A stretch of 64,000 nt of DNA, from NCBI RefSeq assembly GCF_040054535.1, contig NC_090781.1, positions 10,915,982-10,979,981 of the forward strand. The letters run 5' to 3'. How positions within the stretch are numbered: the first letter of the stretch is position 1; each line of letters begins with the position of its first letter. Below, piece by piece: positions 25,863 through 53,686 of this stretch. The notes under the pieces were generated by a model, which did not search any database, was not told where the DNA came from, and saw only the letters and a list, made by a program, of their open reading frames with translations. Position numbers and translations under genes: made by a program. The DNA comes from Antennarius striatus (lineage: Eukaryota > Chordata > Actinopteri > Lophiiformes > Antennariidae).

Positions 25863-26308
25863 TGAGGACCAAATCAAAATATATTTACTTTTGCTGTATT
25901 TATTTTAATTATATTTAAAAGAAAATGTATTTACTTTTTATACATTTTGTCTTATTCCATTGAATTCTATCTGACGACCATTGTAATCACTGATTTTATT
26001 TCAATCATCCCAAACTGGGAAATTAGGTTGCCTTCAAATTATATCTGTATGGATATATTAACATTTAACAAGTCCCCTACCAACATTCAACAGGTGATTG
26101 CTACTCATAATTCTGACCTCACAGAATTACATCTGACAAAATTTTTTTTTTTTTAATTTCAGGACAAACTTGGTTGATTTTGCAAACTGGAGACTTCTTG
26201 TACTGTTGAAAACAGGAAGCAGAAGTTATGCATGCTCTTACTGTGTGCCTGCCCAACTGTCAGATTGGCAGCATTACTCTGAGGAAGACTTACAAAGATC
26301 CCCTCAGA

Positions 26309-27882
26309 ATGGTAGGTGAAACTCATGTGATTGCCTTGAAAATTTGTGCTTTTCTCTTGAATTTGACCAGATTTGATGAACTGTCAGTTATACGCATTGT
26401 GTAGAGTATTTTTTTGTTTCCATTGCGACACAAGTTGACTATCCCCTGTGCTCTTTCACACAGGAAGCTACATTGTTGCACAGACATTTCCTGCCCTCAA
26501 TATGTCAGAATAGTGTTATGAACATTTAATGCATCTCAAAAGATCAAGACGCCTGTTCTGGTGTTTCTATTTCTGATTTTTATACCTGTCAGTTTTATTT
26601 GCCCAAGGGTCTGGAACATCATGAGGCATTAAGACTTTTCAGATTGACACTGCATCAGTTATTTTATCTTTTTATATTTTGCAGTCAAGCTCTCTGGTTG
26701 TGTGTGAAGTGGATGAAAGTCTGACAGAGAAGCTGAAAAAGTTTAGGTTTCGAAAAGAAACCAACAATGCTGCCTTACTAAGTAAGTATAATTTGCTAAA
26801 TAATAATTCTATAGATACTTCTATGTCAATTTTAATTGTTTGGAACTTAAAAAATAAAAATTCACATTTAATACAAGTGTCAGTGTTTTAACATTTTCTG
26901 ATTTCATTTCTCAGTTAAAATAGACATGAAGAAAAAACTTGTTATCCTTGAAGAAGAATATGAGGCAAGTACATTTATTTTTGCATTTGAACTTTTTTGG
27001 TGTTCTCAGAATCCAAAGTCATAGAGTCAACTTTGGCTTTCAGGACATCTCACTGGATGACTTGAGAGGTGAACTTCCTGAACGGCAACCCAGATATCCT
27101 GACTGGATGTCTCATAAATATATGAAAAGCTTCATAGTGTAGCAATTACATCTCTTCACTTGTACGGTAACATTCTAACAAAGTTGATCTTCCTTGACGG
27201 AGCGGTTGTGCACATTCATTGTCTACAGTTACAAATATGTCCATGATGATGGGAGGGTCTCTTACCCGCTATGTTTGATTTTTTCCAGTCCAGAGGGTGA
27301 GTACACATAGCATCTGTTTATAATTTACTGGTACTTTTGACTGGTAAAAGTTCATTTCGATTCTCACAGGATGTAAGCCAGAGCAGCAGATCATGTATGC
27401 AGGCAGCAAGACTCAGTTGGTCCAAACTGCAAAGCTGACAAAGGTGCCGTCTCACAGTTCTGAGTTCACAGCTCAGGTGTTATGTTAAAGAATGGGTTCA
27501 ACAATCTGGATGGCTAGACTGTAAAATTAAATATTCGTTTTGAGACATGCCACTAAAAGTTAATATGCCAAATACATTGTCCAGCTGATCCGTCTGAAAT
27601 TTGGTCTGTCATACATTTATTTGAACCTTCACCTCATCAAAACATTCAAGTATTGAATGTAGGTTATTTTTAATATGCTTTTGCCTTAGCATGTCTTCAT
27701 TTAGCAGCCATTCATTGGTCAGCTTCTTTCTGAGCTTCTTTATTATTATTTATTTATTTTTTATGACACTGCAATCAGAATTTTAATGTGACATCTTCTT
27801 TTTCTCTGAGGTCTTTGACACAAGACATGCTGAGGAATTGACGGAAGAATGGCTGAAGAACCAATTGTCATTCTTTCGCTGA
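26309..27882 (+). CDS. gmfg: Glia maturation factor gamma, ADF-homology actin-debranching protein (142 aa)
   Basis: Cytosolic ADF-H protein that binds the Arp2/3 complex and promotes debranching of actin networks (family knowledge). Seven exons: 26309-26311 (ATG only), 26685-26781, 26915-26964, 27044-27093, 27214-27296, 27370-27443 and 27811-27882. They join to exactly 142 residues, the length of human GMFB/GMFG. Conserved pieces are [59 protein letters not shown] and the end [20 protein letters not shown] and the terminal LSFFR favour GMFG over GMFB. The start is fixed by exon 1, which ends in ATG directly before GTAGGT. Intron 3 has a GC donor. Intron 4 can only be joined as AT-AC and has U12-type signals. 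The gene diverges from samd4b and converges on paf1. Confidence 0.95.
27094..27213 (+). other. gmfg: AT-AC (U12-type) intron 4 of gmfg
   Basis: The 120-base intron starts ATATCCTG and ends CAC. A branch-point-like TTCCTTGAC lies at 27190-27198, 16 bases before the 3' end, which is within the distance used by the minor spliceosome. Only this AT-AC junction restores the conserved [13 protein letters not shown] sequence; no GT-AG alternative does. Confidence 0.88.
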
Positions 27883-27927
27883 CTACACCAGCTGCATTGT
27901 TTTTTACAATGTTATTGTTTTGATACT

Positions 27928-27933
27928 ATTAAA
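27928..27933 (+). terminator. gmfg: Candidate polyadenylation signal of gmfg
   Basis: ATTAAA 46 bases after the gmfg stop codon, the first usable signal. Another ATTAAA lies at about 28118, and an AATAAA at about 28614 would overlap the paf1 3' UTR. Confidence 0.4.
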
Positions 27934-28485
27934 TGACTAATGACAAAAAAATCAAGATGAACATGATACATTGCATTGAGAATAAGTAAAATCTTTCAAT
28001 TACTGAATGTCTCAAGTCACTTATAGCCACATGTTTCTTAATGCCAAAGTGTGTATTTTTGCGAGATGTGCTTCAGACAAGTTGAATGCCTTTCAGTTAC
28101 TGTGGAAGCATGTTTGTGATTAAAGCCAAAGGTTGGTGAGGCTAGAATACTGTATATCATTTCTAAAATGCACTCCAGACATGGCTGCCTTTCTCTCATG
28201 ACTGGTTAAAAAAAAAAATCAATGGAAAAAAAAAATGTAATTACTGTAGTTGAAAATCCAAAATGCCAATGACACTACTCTTTGACAATATGTGTCATGT
28301 CTGGTGAAGTCATGTAGAGTTTGCAATATGTGTGCCAAACAACTAAAGATACACAGGGAGCACCTGTTTTTGGCTTAGTTTTAAAATAGTTTTGCCGTCT
28401 GTGTTAACACAAAGGTTCCTATATCGGTTAAATGGAAAAACATAAACGATTGATGACCAGGTTTCTTATAAAACATCACCTGTAC

Positions 28486-28491
28486 TTTATT
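28486..28491 (-). terminator. paf1: Candidate polyadenylation signal of paf1
   Basis: AATAAA on the minus strand about 300 bases past the paf1 stop codon at 28787. This leaves a short gap between the gmfg and paf1 3' ends. Confidence 0.5.
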
Positions 28492-28786
28492 ATTCACTTC
28501 AAAGCTGTAAGACAATGACTTGTTGGGAGGATAAAGACATTTCTACATTGCCTTGGACTGAATATCGGACACAGGCATAGTGTACAAGAAGCTACTGGTG
28601 TGTAATATCTACAAATAAAAGGGAGATGTCCCTGGTCAAAAAGAATCTTCCCACATAATTTCATTTCATATTTGCAATGATTGAGACTGCAGCCCCTGAC
28701 TCACTTGAAGTCAGGGGTCAGTGACAGTTAAAGACTGTAGTTTGGAGAAGAGCATACAAATGACACGAGTGCCTTTCCAACTCGTC

Positions 28787-36557
<7,771 letters not shown>

Positions 36558-36849
36558 GTTTATGTCAAACTGCTGACAACTACGATCAGAAGTAATTTCT
36601 TTGCGCAAATATTTTTTGTTAGGGCCAAATGTCTCGCCCTGGATAAATCTACGCAAAACTATCACAACCCGTCCGAATAATTGTAGCACAACAGTGTCTC
36701 TTGTAGCGTTACCGCAATACTTTATCCAGGATGGGAAGAAGCCCCGGAAATGATGTAGGGTTAAAATCGCTTTAAGCAATCGCTAAAAAGAGCGACCCCT
36801 TCCGGCGTGGCGTGCGAGGTGTTCAGCTCTGTTGTACAGGTAAAAATAC

Positions 36850-37900
36850 TGTTGGGCTGTTTTGATTCACAACTACAAACCTGACATACCTGGGAAACAG
36901 TAACAAATGGAGAAGAAAACCGCTTGTTCAAATGTGAACCCTTTAATGTACAGGAAAGGAATGACAAATATCTGACAGAAAAGTAATGTCACAGGTTTGC
37001 AGTGATTTGTTTTATATGCTAAGCACACATACATGCACACATAATGCTGGTCAGTGCTGACATAGTCTCAAAACTAAGGTCAACTCTGTTTCATCTTGTG
37101 ATCTTCATTAGCAAATTGAGCTTTAGCTGTCTTGTAATGCTGTTACAAGTGGTATCACTGATAAAAGGCCACAGGATGTGGCTAAAACCTCTGGAAATTT
37201 CTCCTGAGTGAATGAAGTTATTTTCATGTTTAATCTGACAATTTACTTTGGCGCACATGTTATATGATACCTGATAAGAACTTACCTATTTTGAAGATTA
37301 TGAGTGTGAAAAATATCACCTCTATGATTACTATGTATCAGTCTTCTGTCTGTTGTTCGGCCTTGGAATTAATCTCAAGAACATGGCTCCATCTCTAATA
37401 TTCAAACTTGGCCCTTTCCAAACAGCTGAGCCAAAACAAAAAACAAACAAAAAAACATAATTATCTGCCAGTTGTACATCACAGTCATAAGCATAACATA
37501 ATTATCTTTAGTGGAATCTGATATTTAAGACATAACTTTAGCAGCAAAGAGCAAAAACTGTACAACTGTAGTTGTATAAAGCATAAGTATGATCAAAATA
37601 AAATCTCAGTGCAAATCTATAAATGGGAACAGAACTTAAAAGAATGATGCAATTCATTCTTTGTGAATGAAGCATGTTCTGCTCTATTCATTCTTTTCCT
37701 CCCAAAATTGTGAAGATATAAGTGTTACATTGGTGGGTGTGATACACGTCAATATTGAGGTCCTCCTTTAGTTGCATCTTCACAGATTCTGCAACTCTCC
37801 ACCATGACTATCCACAAAATTGTGAGGCAGTCAATTCAAAGGAAAAACAGCTACTACTTTCCATCTTTTTCCATTACAGGAATGCAACAGGCCCCTATTG
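36850..37900. other. Intergenic DNA between paf1 and the microprotein gene
   Basis: AT-rich sequence without recognisable coding exons. In human, MED29 lies next to PAF1 (from memory), but no MED29-like sequence was seen here. Confidence 0.5.
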
Positions 37901-37908
37901 CAAATTAT

Positions 37909-37914
37909 TTTATT
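37909..37914 (-). terminator. Polyadenylation signal of the microprotein gene
   Basis: AATAAA on the minus strand, 24 bases past the stop codon. A very short 3' UTR is implied. Confidence 0.5.
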
Positions 37915-37937
37915 AAAGTTATTGATCTTCTTCTGTC

Positions 37938-38745
37938 TCAGGTCTGGATGTCTGACTGCATATTCATTTCCAGTCTGTGGAGATAAAACAAATCAACTCT
38001 TGCACAGAAACACAGATGGCACAATTAAAAGTGTCCTAACTACTTGAGTCATAATAAAACAATGCTCTTGCCTGTTCAGCATATAGATCATCTGTCCAGG
38101 ATCATCTGCAAATGCCCTTTAACAACAAAAGAAGGGTACCATTACAAAACAACACTGACTCAATAATGGACATTTTTCTTTAGTTGCTTTTTTCTTCTCA
38201 CCTTACTTACTCTGTTATTCATTGCTTTAATCCATCAGTTCTTGATGGGTTTTTCAACAAATCATAGCAGAGAAATGGTGCTTTACAGAGAGCTACAAAT
38301 GCTTGATCATTAAAGTCATACCTTTGAGACTGAAATAATCAGTAAAACTAGCACTTTTCCTCATAGTCAGGAAAACAATTTGTATTATCTCTTGCACTTC
38401 AGTATTTAAATTGTTGAAGTACACTTGGGTAAATAATATTACTTGAAACTGTAGTGTAACTTTCTGATTAAACATGGTCATGTGAAAGAGTTGTACTTGG
38501 TAATCATACTGTATATGCCCCATTGACAGAATTCAAAGAAAAATGAAAAGTGATACGCACCAGACTGCTTGTAAAACTTAAAAATTAAAACATTTCCTCA
38601 GAAAAAAAATATCTTACCCATCTCCCCAGTGGTAAAATGCTCTGTCCTGGTAGAACATGGACAAAAACAGCCAAATACTTATTGTCTCGACCCAGAAGAT
38701 GACAAACATGAACCACAGTGATGACAGCAGGACTTCACACAACAT
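37938..38745 (-). CDS. Unrecognised small membrane protein, about 69 aa, three coding exons
   Basis: Not recognised. Three minus-strand segments join in frame: 38618-38745, 38072-38116 and 37938-37974, stop at 37938-37940. The product starts MLCEVLLSSLWFMFVIFWVE, and the first 30 or so residues are strongly hydrophobic and aromatic, like one or two membrane segments. A soluble part follows with FYQDRAFYHWGDG, FADDPGQMIYMLNR and an acidic-polar end. The first exon follows an acceptor at 38755-38756. Its donor is GTAAGA. The second donor is GC (CAG|GCAAGA) and the last acceptor is TCTCCACAG. An AATAAA lies at 37909-37914, 24 bases past the stop. A leader exon probably lies at about 40254-40370, ending in a GTAAGTA donor. 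Splice and poly(A) signals support a real gene, but no homologue was recalled and the N-terminus could lie further upstream. Confidence 0.55.
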
Positions 38746-39149
38746 CCTGGAGATCTATGGGGACACCAAATATACATCAGAAGGAAGTGAGGCTTTCTGG
38801 AATTTGAATCCCATTTATCCTGCGAGTATAAAAAGCTTCAAACTTGGACTTTTTATGCCTTCACTTTACCTTAACTAGTGGGGGGATTATTCAATTGATT
38901 AAATGTTCAGGAATGTTGCAATATTATGTACCTAATTCCTCATGTGTACATGGTTTCGAGTTAAATCGTTTTAGATTTTACGTCAGTTTTTAAAAAAAAA
39001 TACATGGCAAAATAAAAATCAAGTTTACTTCATTTTACTTGACTTTACGTCTGACAGCCACAATTATTGGAATTGTAAAATCACTATAAAATCATATTAT
39101 TAACACGTTGCAACTCCCATTTTACCGCAATGGGCTGAAGACGAGAAGG

Positions 39150-40250
39150 TGAGGTTTTTTCTGCACTACTTTCAAAAAAAAAAAATTTAAAAATATTTTG
39201 TTAGCTTAAATTATTTGTAATAACCAAACAAAATTCGTATTAATCAATTATTATTGAAAATACATTCATAAATAAAGTTCAGTACAGAACTGGGAATGGT
39301 TGTTTTCAGTTTAGCCTGGAGACAAGAAATTCGACTTACATCGTTTTTCATTTTCAGTCTTTTCAGTATACTTGTACTATAATGTATATCAAGAAAATTT
39401 TGCAATTTTAAAGTTATGAAACTGATAGTGTTCTGTGCAGGAACGTTATGATTCCTGACAGATCCTTGCATCTAAATGACTGACATCTGTTTATAATTTG
39501 ATACATTACATTGAGTTTGGTTAATGTAAACCAAAGTGAACATTCATTTATTGAGCATGAATTGTAATTGGTTGTTTACAACCAACAGTTGAAGTTTGCT
39601 GCCTTAAAATTTCAAAGTGGCAAGGCTCTTATGAATAAGATCGACATAGTCATGCTTTGTATGTGAACATGCATGTGAGTATGAGTATGCATGCATGTAT
39701 AGATACATGCATGCATAAGCAATTCAATGTCAAAACAATTACACTAACATAAAAGTAATAGATGAAACAATAACGTTGAAATTTTGGGGTACAGTTAATC
39801 ACAGCCAACAACAGAATTGCCCAAAAAGTTTGTGTATCGTTACAATTATTCATACTATTGGTTGACCAATGCACATGCAGGGGATTTCGTTAGCTTTATA
39901 TACTAGCATGGCTAGCCTGCTACTTCAGCAGCTAAAGTCAAACCTCAAGTATCGGTCACTTAGCTAGCCATCCAATAGCAGCTTATTTTACCACTGCCAT
40001 ATTTGGAAAGCTAATCAAGCTTACAATTAGTTCGCATTACATTCGCCTTGAACGAATGTCCGCTGCGAAACAATCAAACACAAAAATTTAAGTGCCACGA
40101 CAGTAAAATATGGATTCGCGATAGTTTTTTTTTTTTTTCCTACAGCTAACGCTAGTGACGTTGATATTACATTTCGCAAGCCCAAAAAGTTAACAGGTCA
40201 AAATACAACGTGACTTGTAGAATTTGATCAAAGTTGTACAACTATTTACT
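39150..40250 (-). other. First intron of the microprotein gene with GCTA cluster
   Basis: AT-rich, with TTAGCTTT, TAGCATGGCTAGCC, TTAGCTAGCC and GCTAACGCTAG motifs at 39890-40155. No gene is seen. Confidence 0.4.
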
Positions 40251-40253
40251 TAC

Positions 40254-40375
40254 TTAATTCAAAGAATGATGAGACAGCATTCCTTTTCCAATCTAGCTTA
40301 ACATTCACTTTTGTTTACAATGGTCGTCACCCACATGTCTCGCTGCCTTCACTCCTGTTGCCAGATCTCGCGAGA
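40254..40375 (-). promoter_or_regulatory. Leader exon and TCTCGCGAGA promoter element
   Basis: The palindrome TCTCGCGAGA at 40366-40375 is the known promoter element bound by BANP in vertebrates. Directly downstream on the minus strand is a probable noncoding exon that ends at 40254 before GTAAGTAA. It holds two short upstream open frames. The most likely client is the small membrane-protein gene at 37.9-38.7 kb. Confidence 0.6.
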
Positions 40376-41272
40376 AGACAAGCAGGCATGTCTGGGAGAC
40401 AAGTCTCATAAGAGGACACTACTGTATTTTAGAAGTGCAGACACCTAAATAATTACTTAGCGACAACAACAACAACCATAACTGTAATTATAGTAGGAGT
40501 AGGAGGATTAATAATAATAATAACAACGCAAAAATTAATGACAACTGGCCTGTTGCATGTCTAGTAACTTGATCTAATCCAGATAGATCTGAGATTTATT
40601 TTGGACTCAAAATGTGTTACATTTTGATTTACTTTGTTGTCTTTGGTTTATAAACTCCATCACCCGTTGTGGAATTAAAATAATGCACATTTCCTTTATC
40701 TCCTGGGTCAAACTGCAACAATGACCCGAGGTCTTCTGAAGTGATTTACAATCACATTACATTAAATAGAACCCAGATGCTTTCTTTCCTGTGGCGTTGA
40801 GGTTTCTCTGTATTTTGTCCTTCCTCTGAGTTACAGGTCTCTTTCTTGAGGAGCACCTCCTCCAAGTCTCACCTCCTCTTCCAGCTCACACACTCCTGAC
40901 TCTCAGACAGCTCCTCCCAGTATACTGTACATTCTTAAAACTGGGAGCTCTCTAATCCATCAAATAGCTGGGACAATTGATTGAGATGTTTGAGTCCTGT
41001 AACTGATGATAAAGTCTTTCAATTCTATGAGGTTGACATAGATGTTGTGGTTGTTGGGGAAAAAAACCAACTAAAACAAATGTCAAGTGTCTCTTTCTCT
41101 GCAACTAAATTTTAAGCGACAATAGCAAACACTATGGTCTAGAGGTTTAATTGAGTGTTTACTGCAAAAATCTTGGAAGTAAAATATGAATGCACATGAA
41201 TAAAATGTTACACAAAACAAAGTACCATACTTAAATGAATAAAAAACACAGGGCAATTTATACTAAAATTAC
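40376..41272. other. Intergenic DNA between the microprotein promoter and taok1 3' end
   Basis: No coding or RNA gene recognised. It contains short imperfect (AAT)n and (CAA)n runs near 40460-40530. Confidence 0.5.
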
Positions 41273-44200
41273 TTTATTACAGCTGATTTCTGATCATATC
41301 CCTCTGCCAGCACAAAGTGAAATACAATACAAACAAAATAATAATTTGATCTTTTGTTTATTCTGTTTTATAATTTTTTTTTTACACAATTCAAATCCAC
41401 TTTTAGTACTTTTCCAACTCTTATGTAATATCTTCATAGTCTCTCTGACATTCGGTAACAACTTCCACCATCTATACAGTTTAATACACGTTATGAGTAG
41501 TAGTGGTAATGTGCCAAAGAAGAATACTGACATCTTCAAAGAAATGCAATCTATGTTCATAATTTGCCTGTCATGACATCATCTTTTCAAGCGTTTTGAC
41601 TTTGGCCACTAGGCTAGAACCAACAGAAAATGGCTGATCATGAAAAGTTAATATATTTATTTCGTCACAAGATGCGCTCTCAATGCCCCGTTTGTTTCTT
41701 ACTTGACAACTGCACACTGTAGAGCTCTTGATCTTTCAACTTGACACAGCATGTTTAAACATTATACTGAAGAATTGAATTCAGGTCTGACACTGCCCCA
41801 TAATGACAACATGAAAATCACTTTAGCTTTTGGCTAAGTCAAATTGAAAACATTTTTACTCATTGAAAATTTGCCATAACCCAAAAGAAGAATGTATTTT
41901 CTAAGCAAGTAGCTGTAACAGTGTACAATGGACTTGACTGCTAAGCAGGACCAAGCATAAAGACAAAGTGAACTTGAATACAGCTGATGTGCAATCACAG
42001 TTACTACCGAATTGGATGATAAGCTGTGTAAATTATAATGGCTAATATCACCAGAAGAAAATGATGAAAAAATATTTTCTGTTGGAATTGAATGCTGTCG
42101 CTGAGATAGATAAAAAAGAAACATTTAGCTTGTGCTGCTCTATGATCATTACATCAGTTTTTGTTTTTTTTCATAGATTTCATGCTGACAGCTCAATGAT
42201 TAATCAAATGCTGAGACAATGCAGTGGTATCTGGACTTGGCAACTCAGGTATGGCACAGTGCTTTACCATAGAAAAGATCATCCTTTTCTGTTGCCAATT
42301 CTCATTCAGTATCCCACATGCTTTCAGTCAGTAGGACAAAATTAGACAAAAAAAATAAATAGATAAAATTTTAAAAAAAACAACATTTTAAAAATTCAGG
42401 TTGGTGGGAAAGGTCTTATGACTGACAATATCCAGACACCCTCACACACTACACTGACATAAAAGTGAACAAATATTGTGCATAAACTCTTAAGGTTGGC
42501 ATGTCTATAAGGTTTGATGGGACTGACACTCAAACTCTTGGTCTTGGCTTTAGAAGATAAAATTCCAATAATGATAAATGCATTCCCATTTTCTTTATCA
42601 AACATGAACCAATCAGAAATAATGGATACAACCTGTTGTGTAACAGCAGCTGATCTTGTCAGCTGGATTTAGAAAAGCGTCGGTACTGGGAAAAAAACAT
42701 ATGTATCTTTATATAATGCATACTGTAGGTACGGTTTCACACATGTGGTAAATTAAAATCCCATTGTTTTAAGAAAAATATCCCAGCAATGTTTGTGACC
42801 TCAAATGTGATAGGAATATATCACAAAGTGACATTCAGAGGAAGCCAGCGACTACAAGGGTGGCTCTGAATCAGAGTGGAATGGAATAAAGTCCAACATG
42901 AGCAGTGGAGGGGGAACAAAACAGTAGCAGATATAATGAAGAGACAGCCCTCTAACTAAATAAGTGGCATTTAATGGACATGACAGCAAATACATGCATA
43001 TGAGGCGTTCTGTGTGCACACATAACCAAGAATATCTTCCAATGAGCTATGTCCAGACAACTCAACACCAATTTAACACTTTGAGAATGAAAAGTTCGCT
43101 AATATCAGTGTGGTCTGTGTAAGTTAAATAAAGTTAGTTTTAAAAATTATTTTCTTATAAATGTGTTAATTCTTATAATGTTTTTCCTTAATAAAATATA
43201 CACCTATGAACATTTAACTCCAGCTTTGTGATTCATGGGAGTTCACATCCTAGTTTATCTGGATGAAGGCATTCTTACGCATTTTAAATTTGGTATATTG
43301 AAAATCTGAACATATTGATAAAACAAATTTAAAGGGCACCAAATTCTCGAATGATACTTTAACCACAAACCAGCGAGAAAAGAGCAAAAAGAAACAGATA
43401 TTAGAGGAGCTGCTATATCAGGGGATACCTAAGTGCTTTTCGTCACATTTTGTTTGCATTTGGCTATTTTGACTTAGTTTTACATCTCCTTATGAGTATG
43501 TGCTTGTCTTGATCTTGTATTATGAAATCCTGTAACGCCTTTTTAGCACCTTTTAAATTTGTAGTGATAAACTGGGCCTCATCATTTATAGTGTTGTCAT
43601 TTTCTAAGTAGTGTCAAGCCTGCTGTTATGGTCATGACATTTATCCTAATTTCTCTGCCTGCATGTAATGGATACTATTCAGCTAATGTTGTGTCAAAAA
43701 GTTATTACATTTAAAAAAAATAATTTAAAAAATCCAGCGCCATTTCAATCTGCAACATAATTTACAGGAAATGTTCCTGATCTGTGTAGGAAGCTTTCTT
43801 CTGGAAAACCAATAAACGGACACAAGCGAAAACACAACCTCAATGGTGGAGGTCAAAAGATTGCAGCATCCTCCTTCTACTTAGCAAAAACAGACAGATG
43901 ACACATCCAACTACAGCTAGAATTCCAATATAAACCAAGAAAATGCTCACATATAGTACGATGACACAAATGTGGTTCTGTCTTTGGGAAGCTGCTTAAC
44001 TATATCCATATCACAGCACAGGTCGGCCCCAGTCCTCAACTTAATAACGTGTACCGAAAAAACACTCATCCACCGGGTGCTTTGCATCAAGTCAAATGTG
44101 AATCTTACACACATTGAAGTGTATAAAGTGCGCTGTAAAAGGCAGCAGCTTTAAAAAGGCACTTGTAAAAATTAATAGATCACTACTAGGATTGTTTCTG

Positions 44201-45193
44201 AAGGCAGATTAGTACCCTCGAGATTCCTGATGTAAAGGTATACAATTGCAGCCCATGCAAGTACCACCACTCTAACTCTCCAAAAATATATTTATGGACA
44301 TACGCAGCTTTCCTCCTCGTATCATTTATAAAACTTAAACCTACATTACTGCATACACAGTGAAGGTGATACTCTCAGATAAGCATTTAGGACCTCTGGA
44401 AGGTGATAGTCTGTACTATACATTCATTGGCAACGGTCAGAAATATGTGATAAACTATTGATCTATAAACATCTGAGGCTGATTTCTATAATCAAAAGTT
44501 AAAAGGCACTGATGAAGCATAAACCTCATTTAAGATTCATTTATTTGGCTATGAATTTGGGAAGTCTAATTTTGGTTGAAATCAGGTGAAATAAACCATG
44601 CAGCTCTTGAAAATGACCATCACAGCAGGCTGGTGTCACAACAAAGCTTCTTAAGTATAATCTGCGGCATTTATTCACAATCGCTACAGAATCCACCAGT
44701 GTGTGCCTGACCCCGAATCTGTGGAGTAAAGGAGGGGGGTGCTTCATAAAAATTAGTTTACTTTGACTGTTTGATACCACATTTCAAGGTACATAGTTAA
44801 CCCATTTCAAAGGCTTTTCTACAGTGTTTCATGTGCAAAATGAGAGCAATGGCTGCGAATAGCACAAAACAAAATACTTTTTAAAATTACGGCTATGAAT
44901 TACAAGAGCTGTAAATAAAAACAAATGGTAGTATTATGTGTTGACACTCAAATTGCCCATTTAACATAAATTGAAGGATCTGTATGTGTGCCGATAAACT
45001 GCCGTGAGAACGGGCTGCATCTCATCCAGCCCTTTTGACCTGAGCAACATTTATTTCATCACACATCCACATCTGTACACAGGAGAAACGGAGGCAAAGT
45101 GTCGCAGAATGAGATGGAGCAGCAGGGCTCAGCCGTTGCTCTGTCCTGCTGTTTCTCTTGGATTCTACTCTGACTGCAGGGCCGATGGCTGAT
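41273..45193 (-). other. taok1: Probable long taok1 3' UTR
   Basis: Nearly 4 kb downstream of the taok1 stop without another gene. An AATAAA on the minus strand at 41273-41278 is a plausible end. Human TAOK1 also has a very long 3' UTR (from memory). Other signals within the stretch could give shorter forms. Confidence 0.45.
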
Positions 45194-53686
<8,493 letters not shown>

